Source: Nemertoderma westbladi | Taxonomy: Eukaryota > Xenacoelomorpha > Nemertodermatida > Nemertodermatidae | Assembly: GCA_032718475.1 (NCBI GenBank) | Contig: JAUCBJ010001385.1 | Span: 44,457 to 108,456, forward strand | Direction of reading: 5' to 3' | DNA: 64,000 nucleotides | Part shown: positions 51,701 to 61,200 of the stretch, piece by piece | How the letters are laid out: every line of letters begins with the position of its first letter | How positions within the stretch are numbered: the first letter of the stretch is position 1 | Position numbers and translations under genes: made by a program | Notes under the pieces: generated by a model | Database searches by the model: none | What the model was told of the DNA's origin: nothing | The model's input: only the letters and a program-made list of their open reading frames with translations

Positions 51701-54596
51701 CTACGGTATGTGCAGTAAGACCTACAGTATGCCCTACAGTCTGCATGTGTTGCTCGGGATCGAAGTTTATTCTTCTCGAATAATCCTCCCCGCGGCTACC
51801 GTATTCTCGATCGGTAGGTATATTCCGTCGGAAAGTTTCTCTTCGACCCCCCTCTCCACTGTTTTCATCTTCGTACCGGTACATTGCGTACCCCTCTCTC
51901 GGCGTGTAATGCGTCTCACCGGATCGCATCCCTCCGGGGCGACGGCAATCTCCCGGAGTCCGACCCCACTGACTCTCCGTTCTCATCTCAACTACCGACG
52001 GCTCGCTGTCCGTCCTCGCTCTTCTATCTTTTGCGGCGATACTTCTACTACTCTCTTCCTCTCTTCTCCTATCAGTGGAATATTCCCGCTCACGAGATCT
52101 CTCGTCGACCTCCCGGTTAAACCCCACTGTTCTTCTTCCCTCCTCTGATTGGGCTCGACGCTCCGTCTGCCCTCCCGCGACGTCAACCTGTCTCTCTCTG
52201 CTCGGTCGCACGCCGCTGGGGATACTCGCGATCCCCCTATTACTTTCCGTCGCCGGTCGTTGCGGTTTACCTATTTCGGCCCTCGCATTATCCGCTGACG
52301 GCTGTGGGACACTCTCTGCCCCCCCCCTCTCGCCGCTAACTCTCTGTTGTGGGGTGCTCGCAGCCCCCCCCCCCCCCCCCCACTCGCTACATCTAACTTC
52401 GCTACCTCTCTCCCCGCTATTATATACCTCTCCAGTCGACACATCCACCCTACCACAGTCGGGTCTATTCACCCCCGCCTCTCCCTCTGCTATTGCGTGG
52501 CCTTCCAGGCCCTCTACTCCCTGCCTACCAACCACGTGGCCTACCAGGCCCTCAGCTCCCTGTCTACTAACTACGCGGCCTACCAGGCCCTCTGCTCCCT
52601 GTCTACTAACTACGTGGCCTACCAGGCCCTCTGCTCCCTGGTTACGTAGGCCCGACGTGTTTACATTAATAGCACCCACATTGGAAACGGAATTAATTTG
52701 CTCATTTGAAACAAAATCATTTGTATTATTCTGCGCGACTACGCTATCTGACTTATTTTGTAAATTCGGGCTAAGATCATTATTTGAATTATTCGAATTA
52801 TTCTGTGTAATTGTGTTATTTAAGTTATTTTGTAGGTCCGAATTCGGATTATTATTTTGATTATTTGAATTATTTTGCGTAACTACATCAACATTAGGGT
52901 TATTTTCTACATTAGTATTGGGATTGTTCTGATTTAAATTTAAATTACTACCACTAGGCAAAGTATTTCCTGCAATAAAGGTTTGATTAGTGTTATCCCA
53001 TACGGTACTATTAATATCAACAATGTCTACTGTACCATTATTATTACCCCCCCCGCCCGTACGGTCGCACCAGTTTTGGGTCTGTCGTGCGGTCCCTGTC
53101 AGTGGAGTATTAATAAATATATCTACGGCCCTCGGCTCCTCAAAAATACTCGAGCCGGCCCCGCTTTCAGACGGCAACACTCGGACCAATTCCAGCTCGT
53201 GCGCCCGTCTAATCTTATTTTTTGCCGATACACCTTGGCGTTTCTCTAATTCCCTTAACTCTCGCTCAGCCTTTGCCCCTCTCTCCTCACTCTCCTGGCT
53301 GTCCCGTCTGGCCGACTCTACTACACTCCTAGCGTTCTCCCTTCGTCTCGCCTCACGTTCTTTGCGTTCCTTTTCCTTTCTTGCCTCATATTCCTTGCGT
53401 TCCTTTTCCCTTCTCGCCTCACGTTCCTTGCGTTCCTCGTCCTCCCTTGCCTCACGCTCTCTGCGTTCCCTTTCCTCCCTAGCCTCACGCTCTCTACACT
53501 CCTTTTCCTCTATTTCGTCACTCTCCCTAAGGCTCCTCAAAGCCCTTTCGACCCTCTCACCGTTCTCTTTAATCAATGCCGCTTCCCTCGCTAACCGCGC
53601 TCTCCCTTCCTCTAGCCGTTCCTCCATTTCCTTCTGACCTTGCTCTGCCACGTCGAGGCGGTATGCGGCACCTATCTCTCTCACCACTCTTTCTTTCGCG
53701 GAGGATGTAACAGACTTATCGGTTACGACGGACTTCCCCCGCCTTCCCGACCTACTAACTTTCCCCGGCCTCCCGGAGCTTTCTCCGACCGACGAGGCCG
53801 AATCCTCGGGGTTAACCTCGGATTCGCCCCCTTCGAGTCCCCTCCAACCCACTGGTTTTACTCCCCGGGCATCGACCAAGTATGGCCCTATGTACACTGG
53901 CGCTACACTAGGTTCCATACTCCCACACTCCCATAGTTCAAACAGTTCGCCGGCTATCCTTTCTGCTCTCTCCCCGGCCAGTTCTCTCTGCCCAAAACGT
54001 ATTAGGTAATTTAAGTGTCTATCCGACTCACCTAGTCGCTTTCTCAGTCTCACCTCGTCTACCTTCGCCCCTTCCTTCTTGGCGTCGTTTATCAGCTTCC
54101 GGGTCGCGTTGTAGGCCCGTCGAAGTCGCTCAGAAACCCCGACGTCCTCGTCGCCGACCTCTCCTCCGTCCCTCCGGGTTCGACGTCGTACCGGCGGCTC
54201 CACCGTCGCCGTTCCGGTGGGCCGTCCGTCGCCCTCGGCCTGTAGCTGGCCGGCGACATCGGTACCGATCTCTCCTCCGTCTCTTCGTGTCCGGCGTCGC
54301 ACCGTCGGCCCCACCGTCGCCGTTTCGGTGGGCCGCCCGTCGCCCTCGGCCGGTAGCTGGCCGACGACATCGGCGCGCCGTTCTCCCTCCCGTGTCGACT
54401 CGTCTCCATCTCCCTCCATCTCGCTCTCTTTCTCTCTTGGTTCGACTTCGGGTTCCAGGCCCTCCTCGTCCTGGACTTCCGGTTCGCCCGTTGTCGATGG
54501 CTCCGGCGTCGTGGGCCTGTATCGCTTGGTCGCGGCCTCGCGGATCGTTAGGTCTTCGTCCGGGGTCCGCGTCGGTGTCTCGCCCGATTCACTCAT
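48561..54596 (-). CDS. BEL Gag-protease-RT polyprotein, 5' part
   Basis: 2011 codons from ATG at 54596. The N-terminal ~1,100 residues are unusual: two copies of a GDGRPT-containing repeat (about 75-145), a long Arg/Glu/Lys coiled coil (about 320-450), an Asn-rich low-complexity stretch (about 520-640), a four-fold EGLVGHVV-type repeat (about 650-697) and Arg/Ser-rich sequence. Then typical BEL Gag (DUF1759-like; EPFKFDGSRPEEYLQFRRMY, about 1140), a CCHC knuckle CSRCVKSGHKAREC (about 1457), an aspartic protease with LVDSGAAFTLVEEW (about 1524), and RT with RMVVDASAKTDGKCLNDYLL (about 1822), CDIEGMFNQV and YVDD (about 1945). The last ~40 codons are out of the Pol frame; homology continues in the next ORF. 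Particle protein plus replication enzymes; not functional as one protein unless the frame change is programmed. Confidence 0.94.
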   Translation of the reverse strand: MSESGETPTRTPDEDLTIREAATKRYRPTTPEPSTTGEPEVQDEEGLEPEVEPREKESEMEGDGDESTREGERRADVVGQLPAEGDGRPTETATVGPTVRRRTRRDGGEIGTDVAGQLQAEGDGRPTGTATVEPPVRRRTRRDGGEVGDEDVGVSERLRRAYNATRKLINDAKKEGAKVDEVRLRKRLGESDRHLNYLIRFGQRELAGERAERIAGELFELWECGSMEPSVAPVYIGPYLVDARGVKPVGWRGLEGGESEVNPEDSASSVGESSGRPGKVSRSGRRGKSVVTDKSVTSSAKERVVREIGAAYRLDVAEQGQKEMEERLEEGRARLAREAALIKENGERVERALRSLRESDEIEEKECREREAREERERREREAREDEERKEREARREKERKEYEARKEKERKEREARRRENARSVVESARRDSQESEERGAKAERELRELEKRQGVSAKNKIRRAHELELVRVLPSESGAGSSIFEEPRAVDIFINTPLTGTARQTQNWCDRTGGGGNNNGTVDIVDINSTVWDNTNQTFIAGNTLPSGSNLNLNQNNPNTNVENNPNVDVVTQNNSNNQNNNPNSDLQNNLNNTITQNNSNNSNNDLSPNLQNKSDSVVAQNNTNDFVSNEQINSVSNVGAINVNTSGLRNQGAEGLVGHVVSRQGAEGLVGRVVSRQGAEGLVGHVVGRQGVEGLEGHAIAEGEAGVNRPDCGRVDVSTGEVYNSGERGSEVRCSEWGGGGGAASTPQQRVSGERGGAESVPQPSADNARAEIGKPQRPATESNRGIASIPSGVRPSRERQVDVAGGQTERRAQSEEGRRTVGFNREVDERSREREYSTDRRREEESSRSIAAKDRRARTDSEPSVVEMRTESQWGRTPGDCRRPGGMRSGETHYTPREGYAMYRYEDENSGEGGRRETFRRNIPTDREYGSRGEDYSRRINFDPEQHMQTVGHTVGLTAHTVGHTERGNVGDRIARTTGLNPEVAEYIPASRPVADRPIPVPAQQYDYSMQGHNIYPGEGGIIADRCMGPNVLTSTPVPDIPVGGGQGDIPPSQYQQYTPTGTRTTRPLDENRSCDTDIWRGPLPPMTYPSQRRSRNRTDEPHQTGETIQHPSNPLEAQAMGMATLIDALKTRIELPPVEPFKFDGSRPEEYLQFRRMYSNEILTKNLTQAECLKYLQVYTGGPAYDIVRQYQGIEGGFTTAWRALDREYGHPAKIIRQTLRGITSGGLQDNPVSIKTFANKVEKALIVLKTLDAPYELNASNNITTIAQALPSWLRNKWRKIAFSTRDKKGAEPGLEEMSNFLNYEAELITDPVYSEDSLGKGPKTDHYRPKPEHNTSNALPRLRQSLPYAATQGTASPQTSEDKTTSWNGQGNNNNMNKHNPSTSSRPNPVNKNSRDFGTNITAIRNALYKEGYDPKSKCQLHANALHKTMNCRYWQALPRQDQIDYASSNKICSRCVKSGHKARECQEKPVKFGQRRGQTMATSTVGAKKRGTVLLGVVPVRVIGEGNRSVTTLMLVDSGAAFTLVEEWVAEEIGLRTRPSRMAVTTISSKDEILEMRTGRCAIAAVAPGCDYGATIDPIQVIESININARRPTNIEVEQYKFLDNIDFSIPDVDVRKVSIIVGMDCPTAHERMQTVFGEDKQSDPVAILTPFGWTLSGPIKSKIPFRMSETSGCMFAGTMQEMGDEGAEEQLKRLLRQDFEGLKETGVGTSVEDKQALQSVEESMTCDEGRYTIGMVWKLPKIPLPDNRGMVLTRLRKLKQTLQRSPEKNEYIHKTIKKYVEKGWAVELPVDEPNTDRTYYLPLHVALDPKKGKLRMVVDASAKTDGKCLNDYLLEGPNIYNSGIEVLLRFRNGKHAFTCDIEGMFNQVRVTEEDSDSQRFLWYNGEEEPPVIPVYKMVVQNMGAKSSSFTTTMAVRDTVKGKEDRYSSRAVDMIRRGFYVDDGMESGNTVEEILETGRHPERIRLQPDQIPIQFRRIYQGNRRQETRIDHGQPYNSQRTGHGD
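52364..52381. repeat. Poly-C tract within BEL gag
   Basis: C run encoding a Gly run (residues near 740 of Gag) on the minus strand; a hotspot for length errors that would alter the frame. Confidence 0.8.
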
Positions 54597-54675
54597 CTCG
54601 TTTGTGGCTGATGATTCGGCTAGCTAGGTTGCAGTTCTTAGAGTTTAACTAGGGCGGCAGCTCGGTTTTAGTTAC
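54597..54675 (-). other. BEL leader between 5' LTR and gag
   Basis: 79 bases. On the coding strand it starts GTAACTAAAACCGAGCTGCC directly after the LTR; no TGG-initial tRNA 3'-end complement is present at the expected place, so the primer is unknown. Confidence 0.6.
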
Positions 54676-55213
54676 TGTGACGGGATCCAGGAGGGATCCC
54701 GATTTATCTGATGTGGTATTTAGTCCACGCGTCCCCGCCGTGTATAAGAGTGAAATAAAGATAACTGAGTTCTGAAGTTCGGTGTATAATAATAGGTTAT
54801 AGGATATAGATATACTGTGAATTGTACGGTAGGCGGGATACGGTAACTAAAGTCCCGTGATCCCCTAACTAAACTAATTGGCTGTACCCTACGCTAGCAC
54901 TGCTGCACTGAGATAACTGAATCACTGATTAATAGGTTATTGGTTATATTGCACGGTGGCCTTACTGCTACTCAATCGATGCCATTCCCCCCTCTGATTG
55001 GTTAATACCCTTGTTGGCGCCCCGTGGAGTATTCCCGTTCACTCCACCTGTTCTCTCTGGGTTAGGGGTTTGGCCCCTGACCCTCTATTGTGTGCTTCCT
55101 TCCCACTCTTATTGGGATGGCACGAGTTGGTTAATTGCCCAATCTCGTGGCTCCCAATATTGCTTATCGGCTAATAACTTTATGGGGTGTTGGCGGGATT
55201 GAATAAGCTAACA
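54676..55213 (-). repeat. 5' LTR of the BEL/Pao element
   Basis: 538-bp copy of the LTR, upstream of gag on the coding strand. One substitution (54710) relative to the other LTR was noticed. Confidence 0.93.
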
Positions 55214-58200
55214 TGATCTGTTCTTTACTTTACACGTTCAGTGCATGATCTGTCCTTTACACGTTCAGTGCATGATCTGTTCTTTACTTTACACGTTCAG
55301 TGCATGATCTGTCCTTTACACGTTCAGTGCATGATTTGTTCTTTACACATTCAGTGCATGATTTGTTCTTTACACGTTCAGTGCATGATCTGTTCTTTAC
55401 ACGTTCAGTGCATGATCTGTTCTTTACTTTACACGTTCAGTGCATGATATGTTCTTTACACGTTCAGTGCATGATCTGATCTTTACTTTACACGTTCAGT
55501 GCATGATCTGTTCTTTACTTTACACGTTCAGTGCATGATATGTTCTTTACACGTTCAGTGCATGATCTGATCTTTACTTTACACGTTCAGTGCATGATCT
55601 GTTCTTTACTTTACACGTTCAGTGCATGATATGTTCTTTACACGTTCAGTGCATGATTTGTTCTTTACACGTTCAGTGCATGATCTGTCCTTTACACGTT
55701 CAGTGCATGATCTGTTCTTTACTTTACACGTTCAGTGCATGATATGTTCTTTACACGTTCAGTGCATGATTTGTTCTTTACACGTTCAGTGCATGATTTG
55801 TTCTTTACACGTTCAGTGCATGATTTGTTCTTTACACGTTCAGTGCATGATCTGTTCTTTACTTTACACGTTCAGTGCATGATCTGTTCTTTACACGTTC
55901 AGTGCATGATCTGTCCTTTACACGTTCAGTGCATGATTTGTTCTTTACACATTCAGTGCATGATTTGTTCTTTACACGTTCAGTGCATGATCTGTTCTTT
56001 ACTTTACACGTTCAGTGCATGATCTGTTCTTTACTTTACACGTTCAGTGCATGATCTGTTCTTTACACGTTCAGTGCATGATTTGTTCTTTACACGTTCA
56101 GTGCATGATCTGTTCTTTACTTTACACGTTCAGTGCATGATCTGTTCTTTACTTTACACGTTCAGTGCATGATCTGTTCTTTACACGTTCAGTGCATGAT
56201 CTGTTCTTTACTTTACACGTTCAGTGCATGATATGTTCTTTACACGTTCAGTGCATGATCTGTCCTTTACTTTACACGTTCAGTGCATGATCTGATCTTT
56301 ACTTTACACGTTCAGTGCATGATCTGTTCTTTACTTTACACGTTCAGTGCATGATCTGTTCTTTACACGTTCAGTTCATGATCTGTCCTTTACACGTTCA
56401 GTGCATGATCTGTTCTTTACACGTTCAGTGCATGATCTGTTCTTTACACGTTCAGTGCATGATCTGTCCTTTACACGTTCAGTGCATGATCTGATCTTTA
56501 CTTTACACGTTCAGTGCATGATCTGTTCTTTACACGTTCAGTGCATGATCTGTTCTTTACTTTACACGTTCAGTGCATGATATGTTCTTTAAACGTTCAG
56601 TGCATGATCTGTCCTTTACACGTTCAGTGCATGATCTGATCTTTACTTTACACGTTCAGTGCATGATCTGTCCTTTACACGTTCAGTGCATGATCTGTCC
56701 TTTACACGTTCAGTGCATGATCTGTCCTTTACACGTTCAGTGCATGATCTGTTCTTTACACGTTCAGTGCATGATCTGTTCTTTACACGTTCAGTGCATG
56801 ATCTGTTCTTTACTTTACACGTTCAGTGCATGATCTGTTCTTTACACGTTCAGTGCATGATCTGATCTTTACTTTACACGTTCAGTGCATGATCTGTTCT
56901 TTACACGTTCAGTGCATCATCTGTTCTTTACTTTACACGTTCAGTGCATGATCTGTTCTTTACACGTTCAGTGCATGATCTGATCTTTACTTTACACGTT
57001 CAGTGCATGATCTGTTCTGTACACGTTCAGTGCATGATCTGATCTTTATTTTACACGTTCAGTGCATGATCTGTTCTTTACACGTTCAGTGCATGATCTG
57101 TCCTTTACACGTTCAGTGCATGATCTGTTCTTTACACGTTCAGTGCATGATCTGTTCTTTACACGTTCAGTGCATGATCTGTTCTTTACTTTACACGTTC
57201 AGTGCATGATCTGTTCTTTACTTTACACGTTCAGTGCATGATCTGTTCTTTACACGTTCATTGCATGATCTGTCCTTTACACGTTCAGTGCATGATATGT
57301 TCTTTACTTTACACGTTCAGTGCATGATCTGTTCCTTACTTTACACGTTCAGTGCATGATCTGTCCTTTACACGTTCAGTGCATGATATGTTCTTTACAC
57401 GTCCAGTGCATGATCTGTCCTTTACACGTTCAGTGCATGATCATTCCTTTACACGTTCAGTGCATGATATGTTCATTACACGTTCAGTGCATGATCTGTT
57501 CTTTAGTTTACACGTTCAGTGCATGATCTGTTCTTTACTTTACACGTTCAGTGCATGATCTGTTCTTTACACATTCAGTGCATGATCTGTTCTTTACACG
57601 TTCAGTGCATGATCTGTTCTTTACTTTACACGTTCAGTGCATGATATGTTCTTTACACGTTCAGTGCATGATCTGTCCTTTACACGTTCAGTGCATGATC
57701 TGATCTTTACTTTACACGTTCTGTGCATGATCTGTCCTTTACACGTTCAGTGCATGATCTGTTCTTTACACGTTCAGTGCATGATCTGTTCTTTACACGT
57801 TCAGTGCATGATCTGTTCTTTACTTTACACGTTCAGTGCATGATCTGTTCTTTACTTTACACGTTCAGTGCATGATCTGTCCTTTACACGTTCAGTGCAT
57901 GATATGTTCTTTACACGTTCAGTGCATGATCTGTCCTTTACACGTTCAGTGCATGATCTGTCCTTTACACGTTCAGTGCATGATATGTTCTTTACTTTAC
58001 ACGTTCAGTGCATGATCTGTTCTTTACTTTACACGTTCAGTGCATGATCTGTCCTTTACACGTTCAGTGCATGATATGTTCTTTACACGTTCAGTGCATG
58101 ATCTGTCCTTTACACGTTCAGTGCATGATCATTCCTTTACACGTTCAGTGCATGATATGTTCATTACACGTTCAGTGCATGATCTGTTCTTTAGTTTACA

Positions 58201-61200
58201 CGTTCAGTGCATGATCTGTTCTTTACTTTACACGTTCAGTGCATGATCTGTTCTTTACACATTCAGTGCATGATCTGTTCTTTACACGTTCAGTGCATGA
58301 TCTGTTCTTTACTTTACACGTTCAGTGCATGATATGTTCTTTACACGTTCAGTGCATGATCTGTCCTTTACACGTTCAGTGCATGATCTGATCTTTACTT
58401 TACACGTTCTGTGCATGATCTGTTCTTTACACGTTCAGTGCATTATCTGATCTTTACACGTTCAGTGCATGATCTGTCCTTTACACGTTCAGTGCATGAT
58501 CTGTCCTTTACACGTTCAGTGCATGATCTGTCCTTTACACGTTCAGTGCATGATCTGTTCTTTAGTTTACACGTTCAGTGCATGATCTGTTCTTTACTTT
58601 ACACGTTCAGTGCATGATCTGTTCTTTACACATTCAGTGCATGATCTGTTCTTTACACGTTCAGTGCATGATCTGTTCTTTACTTTACACGTTCAGTGCA
58701 TGATATGTTCTTTACACGTTCAGTGCATGATCTGTCCTTTACACGTTCAGTGCATGATCTGATCTTTACTTTACACGTTCTGTGCATGATCTGTTCTTTA
58801 CACGTTCAGTGCATTATCTGATCTTTACACGTTCAGTGCATGATCTGTCCTTTACACGTTCAGTGCATGATCTGTCCTTTACACGTTCAGTGCATGATCT
58901 GTCCTTTACACGTTCAGTGCATGATCTGTCCTTTACACGTTCAGTGCATGATCTGATCTGTCCTTTACACGTTCAGTGCATGATCTGTCCTTTACACGTT
59001 CAGTGCATGATCATTCCTTTACACGTTCAGTGCATGATCTGTCCTTTACACGTTCAGTGCATGATCTGATCTGTCCTTTACACGGTCAGTGCATGATCTG
59101 TCCTTTACACGTTCAGTGCATGATCTGTCCTTTACACGTTCAGTGCATGATCTGTCCTTTACACGTTCAGTGCATGATCTGTCCTTTACACGTTCAGGGC
59201 ATGATCTGTCCTTTACACGTTCAGTGCATCATCTGTTCTTTACTTTACACGTTCAGTGCATGATCATTCCTTTACACGTTCAGTGCATGATCTGTCCTTT
59301 ACACGTTCAGTGCATGATCTGATCTGTCCTTTACACGTTCAGTGCATGATCTGTCCTTTACACGTTCAGTGCATGATCTGTCCTTTACACGTTCAGTGCA
59401 TGATCTGTCCTTTACACGTTCAGTGCATGATCTGTCCTTTACACGTTCAGTGCATGATCTGTCCTTTACACGTTCAGTGCATGATCTGTTCTTTACACGT
59501 TCAGTGCATGATCTGTCCTTTACACGTTCAGTGCATGATCTGTCCTTTACACGTTCAGTGCATGATCTGTTCTTTACACGTTCAGTGCATGATATGTTCT
59601 TTACTTTACGCGTTCAGTGCATGATCTGTTCTTTACTTTACACGTTCAGTGCATGATCTGTTCTTTACTTTACACGTTCAGTGCATGATCTGTTCTTTAC
59701 TTTACACGTTCAGTGCATGATCTGTTCTTTACACATTCAGTGCATGATCTGTTCTTTACACGTTCAGTGCATGATCTGTTCTTTACTTTACACGTTCAGT
59801 GCATGATATGTTCTTTACACGTTCAGTGCATGATCTGTCCTTTACACGTTCAGTGCATGATCTGATCTTTACTTTACACGTTCTGTGCATGATCTGTTCT
59901 TTACACGTTCAGTGCATTATCTGATCTTTACACGTTCAGTGCATGATCTGTCCTTTACACGTTCAGTGCATGATCTGTCCTTTACACGTTCAGTGCATGA
60001 TCTGTCCTTTACACGTTCAGTGCATGATCTGTCCTTTACACGTTCAGTGCATGATCTGATCTGTCCTTTACACGTTCAGTGCATGATCTGTCCTTTACAC
60101 GTTCAGTGCATGATCATTCCTTTACACGTTCAGTGCATGATCTGTCCTTTACACGTTCAGTGCATGATCTGATCTGTCCTTTACACGTTCAGTGCATGAT
60201 CTGTCCTTTACACGTTCAGTGCATGATCTGTCCTTTACACGTTCAGTGCATGATCTGTCCTTTACACGTTCAGTGCATGATCTGTCCTTTACACGTTCAG
60301 GGCATGATCTGTCCTTTACACGTTCAGTGCATGATCTGTTCTTTACTTTACACGTTCAGTGCATGATCATTCCTTTACACGTTCAGTGCATGATCTGTCC
60401 TTTACACGTTCAGTGCATGATCTGATCTGTCCTTTACACGTTCAGTGCATGATCTGTCCTTTACACGTTCAGTGCATGATCTGTCCTTTACACGTTCAGT
60501 GCATGATCTGTCCTTTACACGTTCAGTGCATGATCTGTTCTTTACACGTTCAGTGCATGATCTGTTCTTTACACGTTCAGTGCATGATCTGTTCTTTACT
60601 TACACGTTCAGTGCATGATCTGTTCTTTACACGTTCAGTGCATGATCTGTCTTCTTTACACGTTCAGTGCATGATCTGTTCTTTACACGTTCAGTGCATG
60701 ATCTGTTCTTTACTTTACACGTTCAGTGCATGATCTGTTCTTTACACGTTCAGTGCATGATCTGATCTTTACTTTACACGTTCAGTGCATGATCTGTTCT
60801 GTACACGTTCAGTGCATGATCTGATCTTTATTTTACACGTTCAGTGCATGATCTGTTCTTTACACGTTCAGTGCATGATCTGTCCTTTACACGTTCAGTG
60901 CATGATCTGTTCTTTACACTTCAGTGCATGATCTGTTCTTTACACGTTCAGTGCATGATCTGTTCTTTACTTTACACGTTCAGTGCATGATCTGTTCTTT
61001 ACTTTACACGTTCAGTGCATGATCTGTCCTTTACACGTTCAGTGCATGATATGTTCTTTACACGTTCAGTGCATGATCTGTCCTTTACACGTTCAGTGCA
61101 TGATCTGTCCTTTACACGTTCAGTGCATGATATGTTCTTTACTTTACACGTTCAGTGCATGATCTGTTCTTTACTTTACACGTTCAGTGCATGATCTGTC

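Larger units (their letters stand above)
41185..55213 (-). mobile_element. BEL/Pao LTR retrotransposon, 14.03 kb, antisense to WDR59
   Basis: Two 538-bp LTRs bound a minus-strand gag-pro-RT-RNaseH-integrase coding region of BEL/Pao order, plus an accessory coding region before the 3' LTR. LTR termini are TGTTAG...TCACA on the coding strand. The 5 bases outside each end are TGATC (41180-41184 and 55214-55218), a BEL-type target duplication, although the site is in a repeat containing TGATC. The LTRs differ by one visible substitution (41219 versus 54710), so insertion is recent. At 14 kb it is roughly twice the usual BEL length, owing to a long Gag N-terminus, the accessory region and internal tandem repeats. 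Coding is broken by a frame offset in RT, a stop near the end of pol, and a 25-bp duplication in the accessory region. Confidence 0.95.

Noticed and set aside
42370-54652. Numerous plus-strand ORFs across the BEL element
   Set aside because: Antisense shadows of the GC-rich gag, pol and accessory frames.
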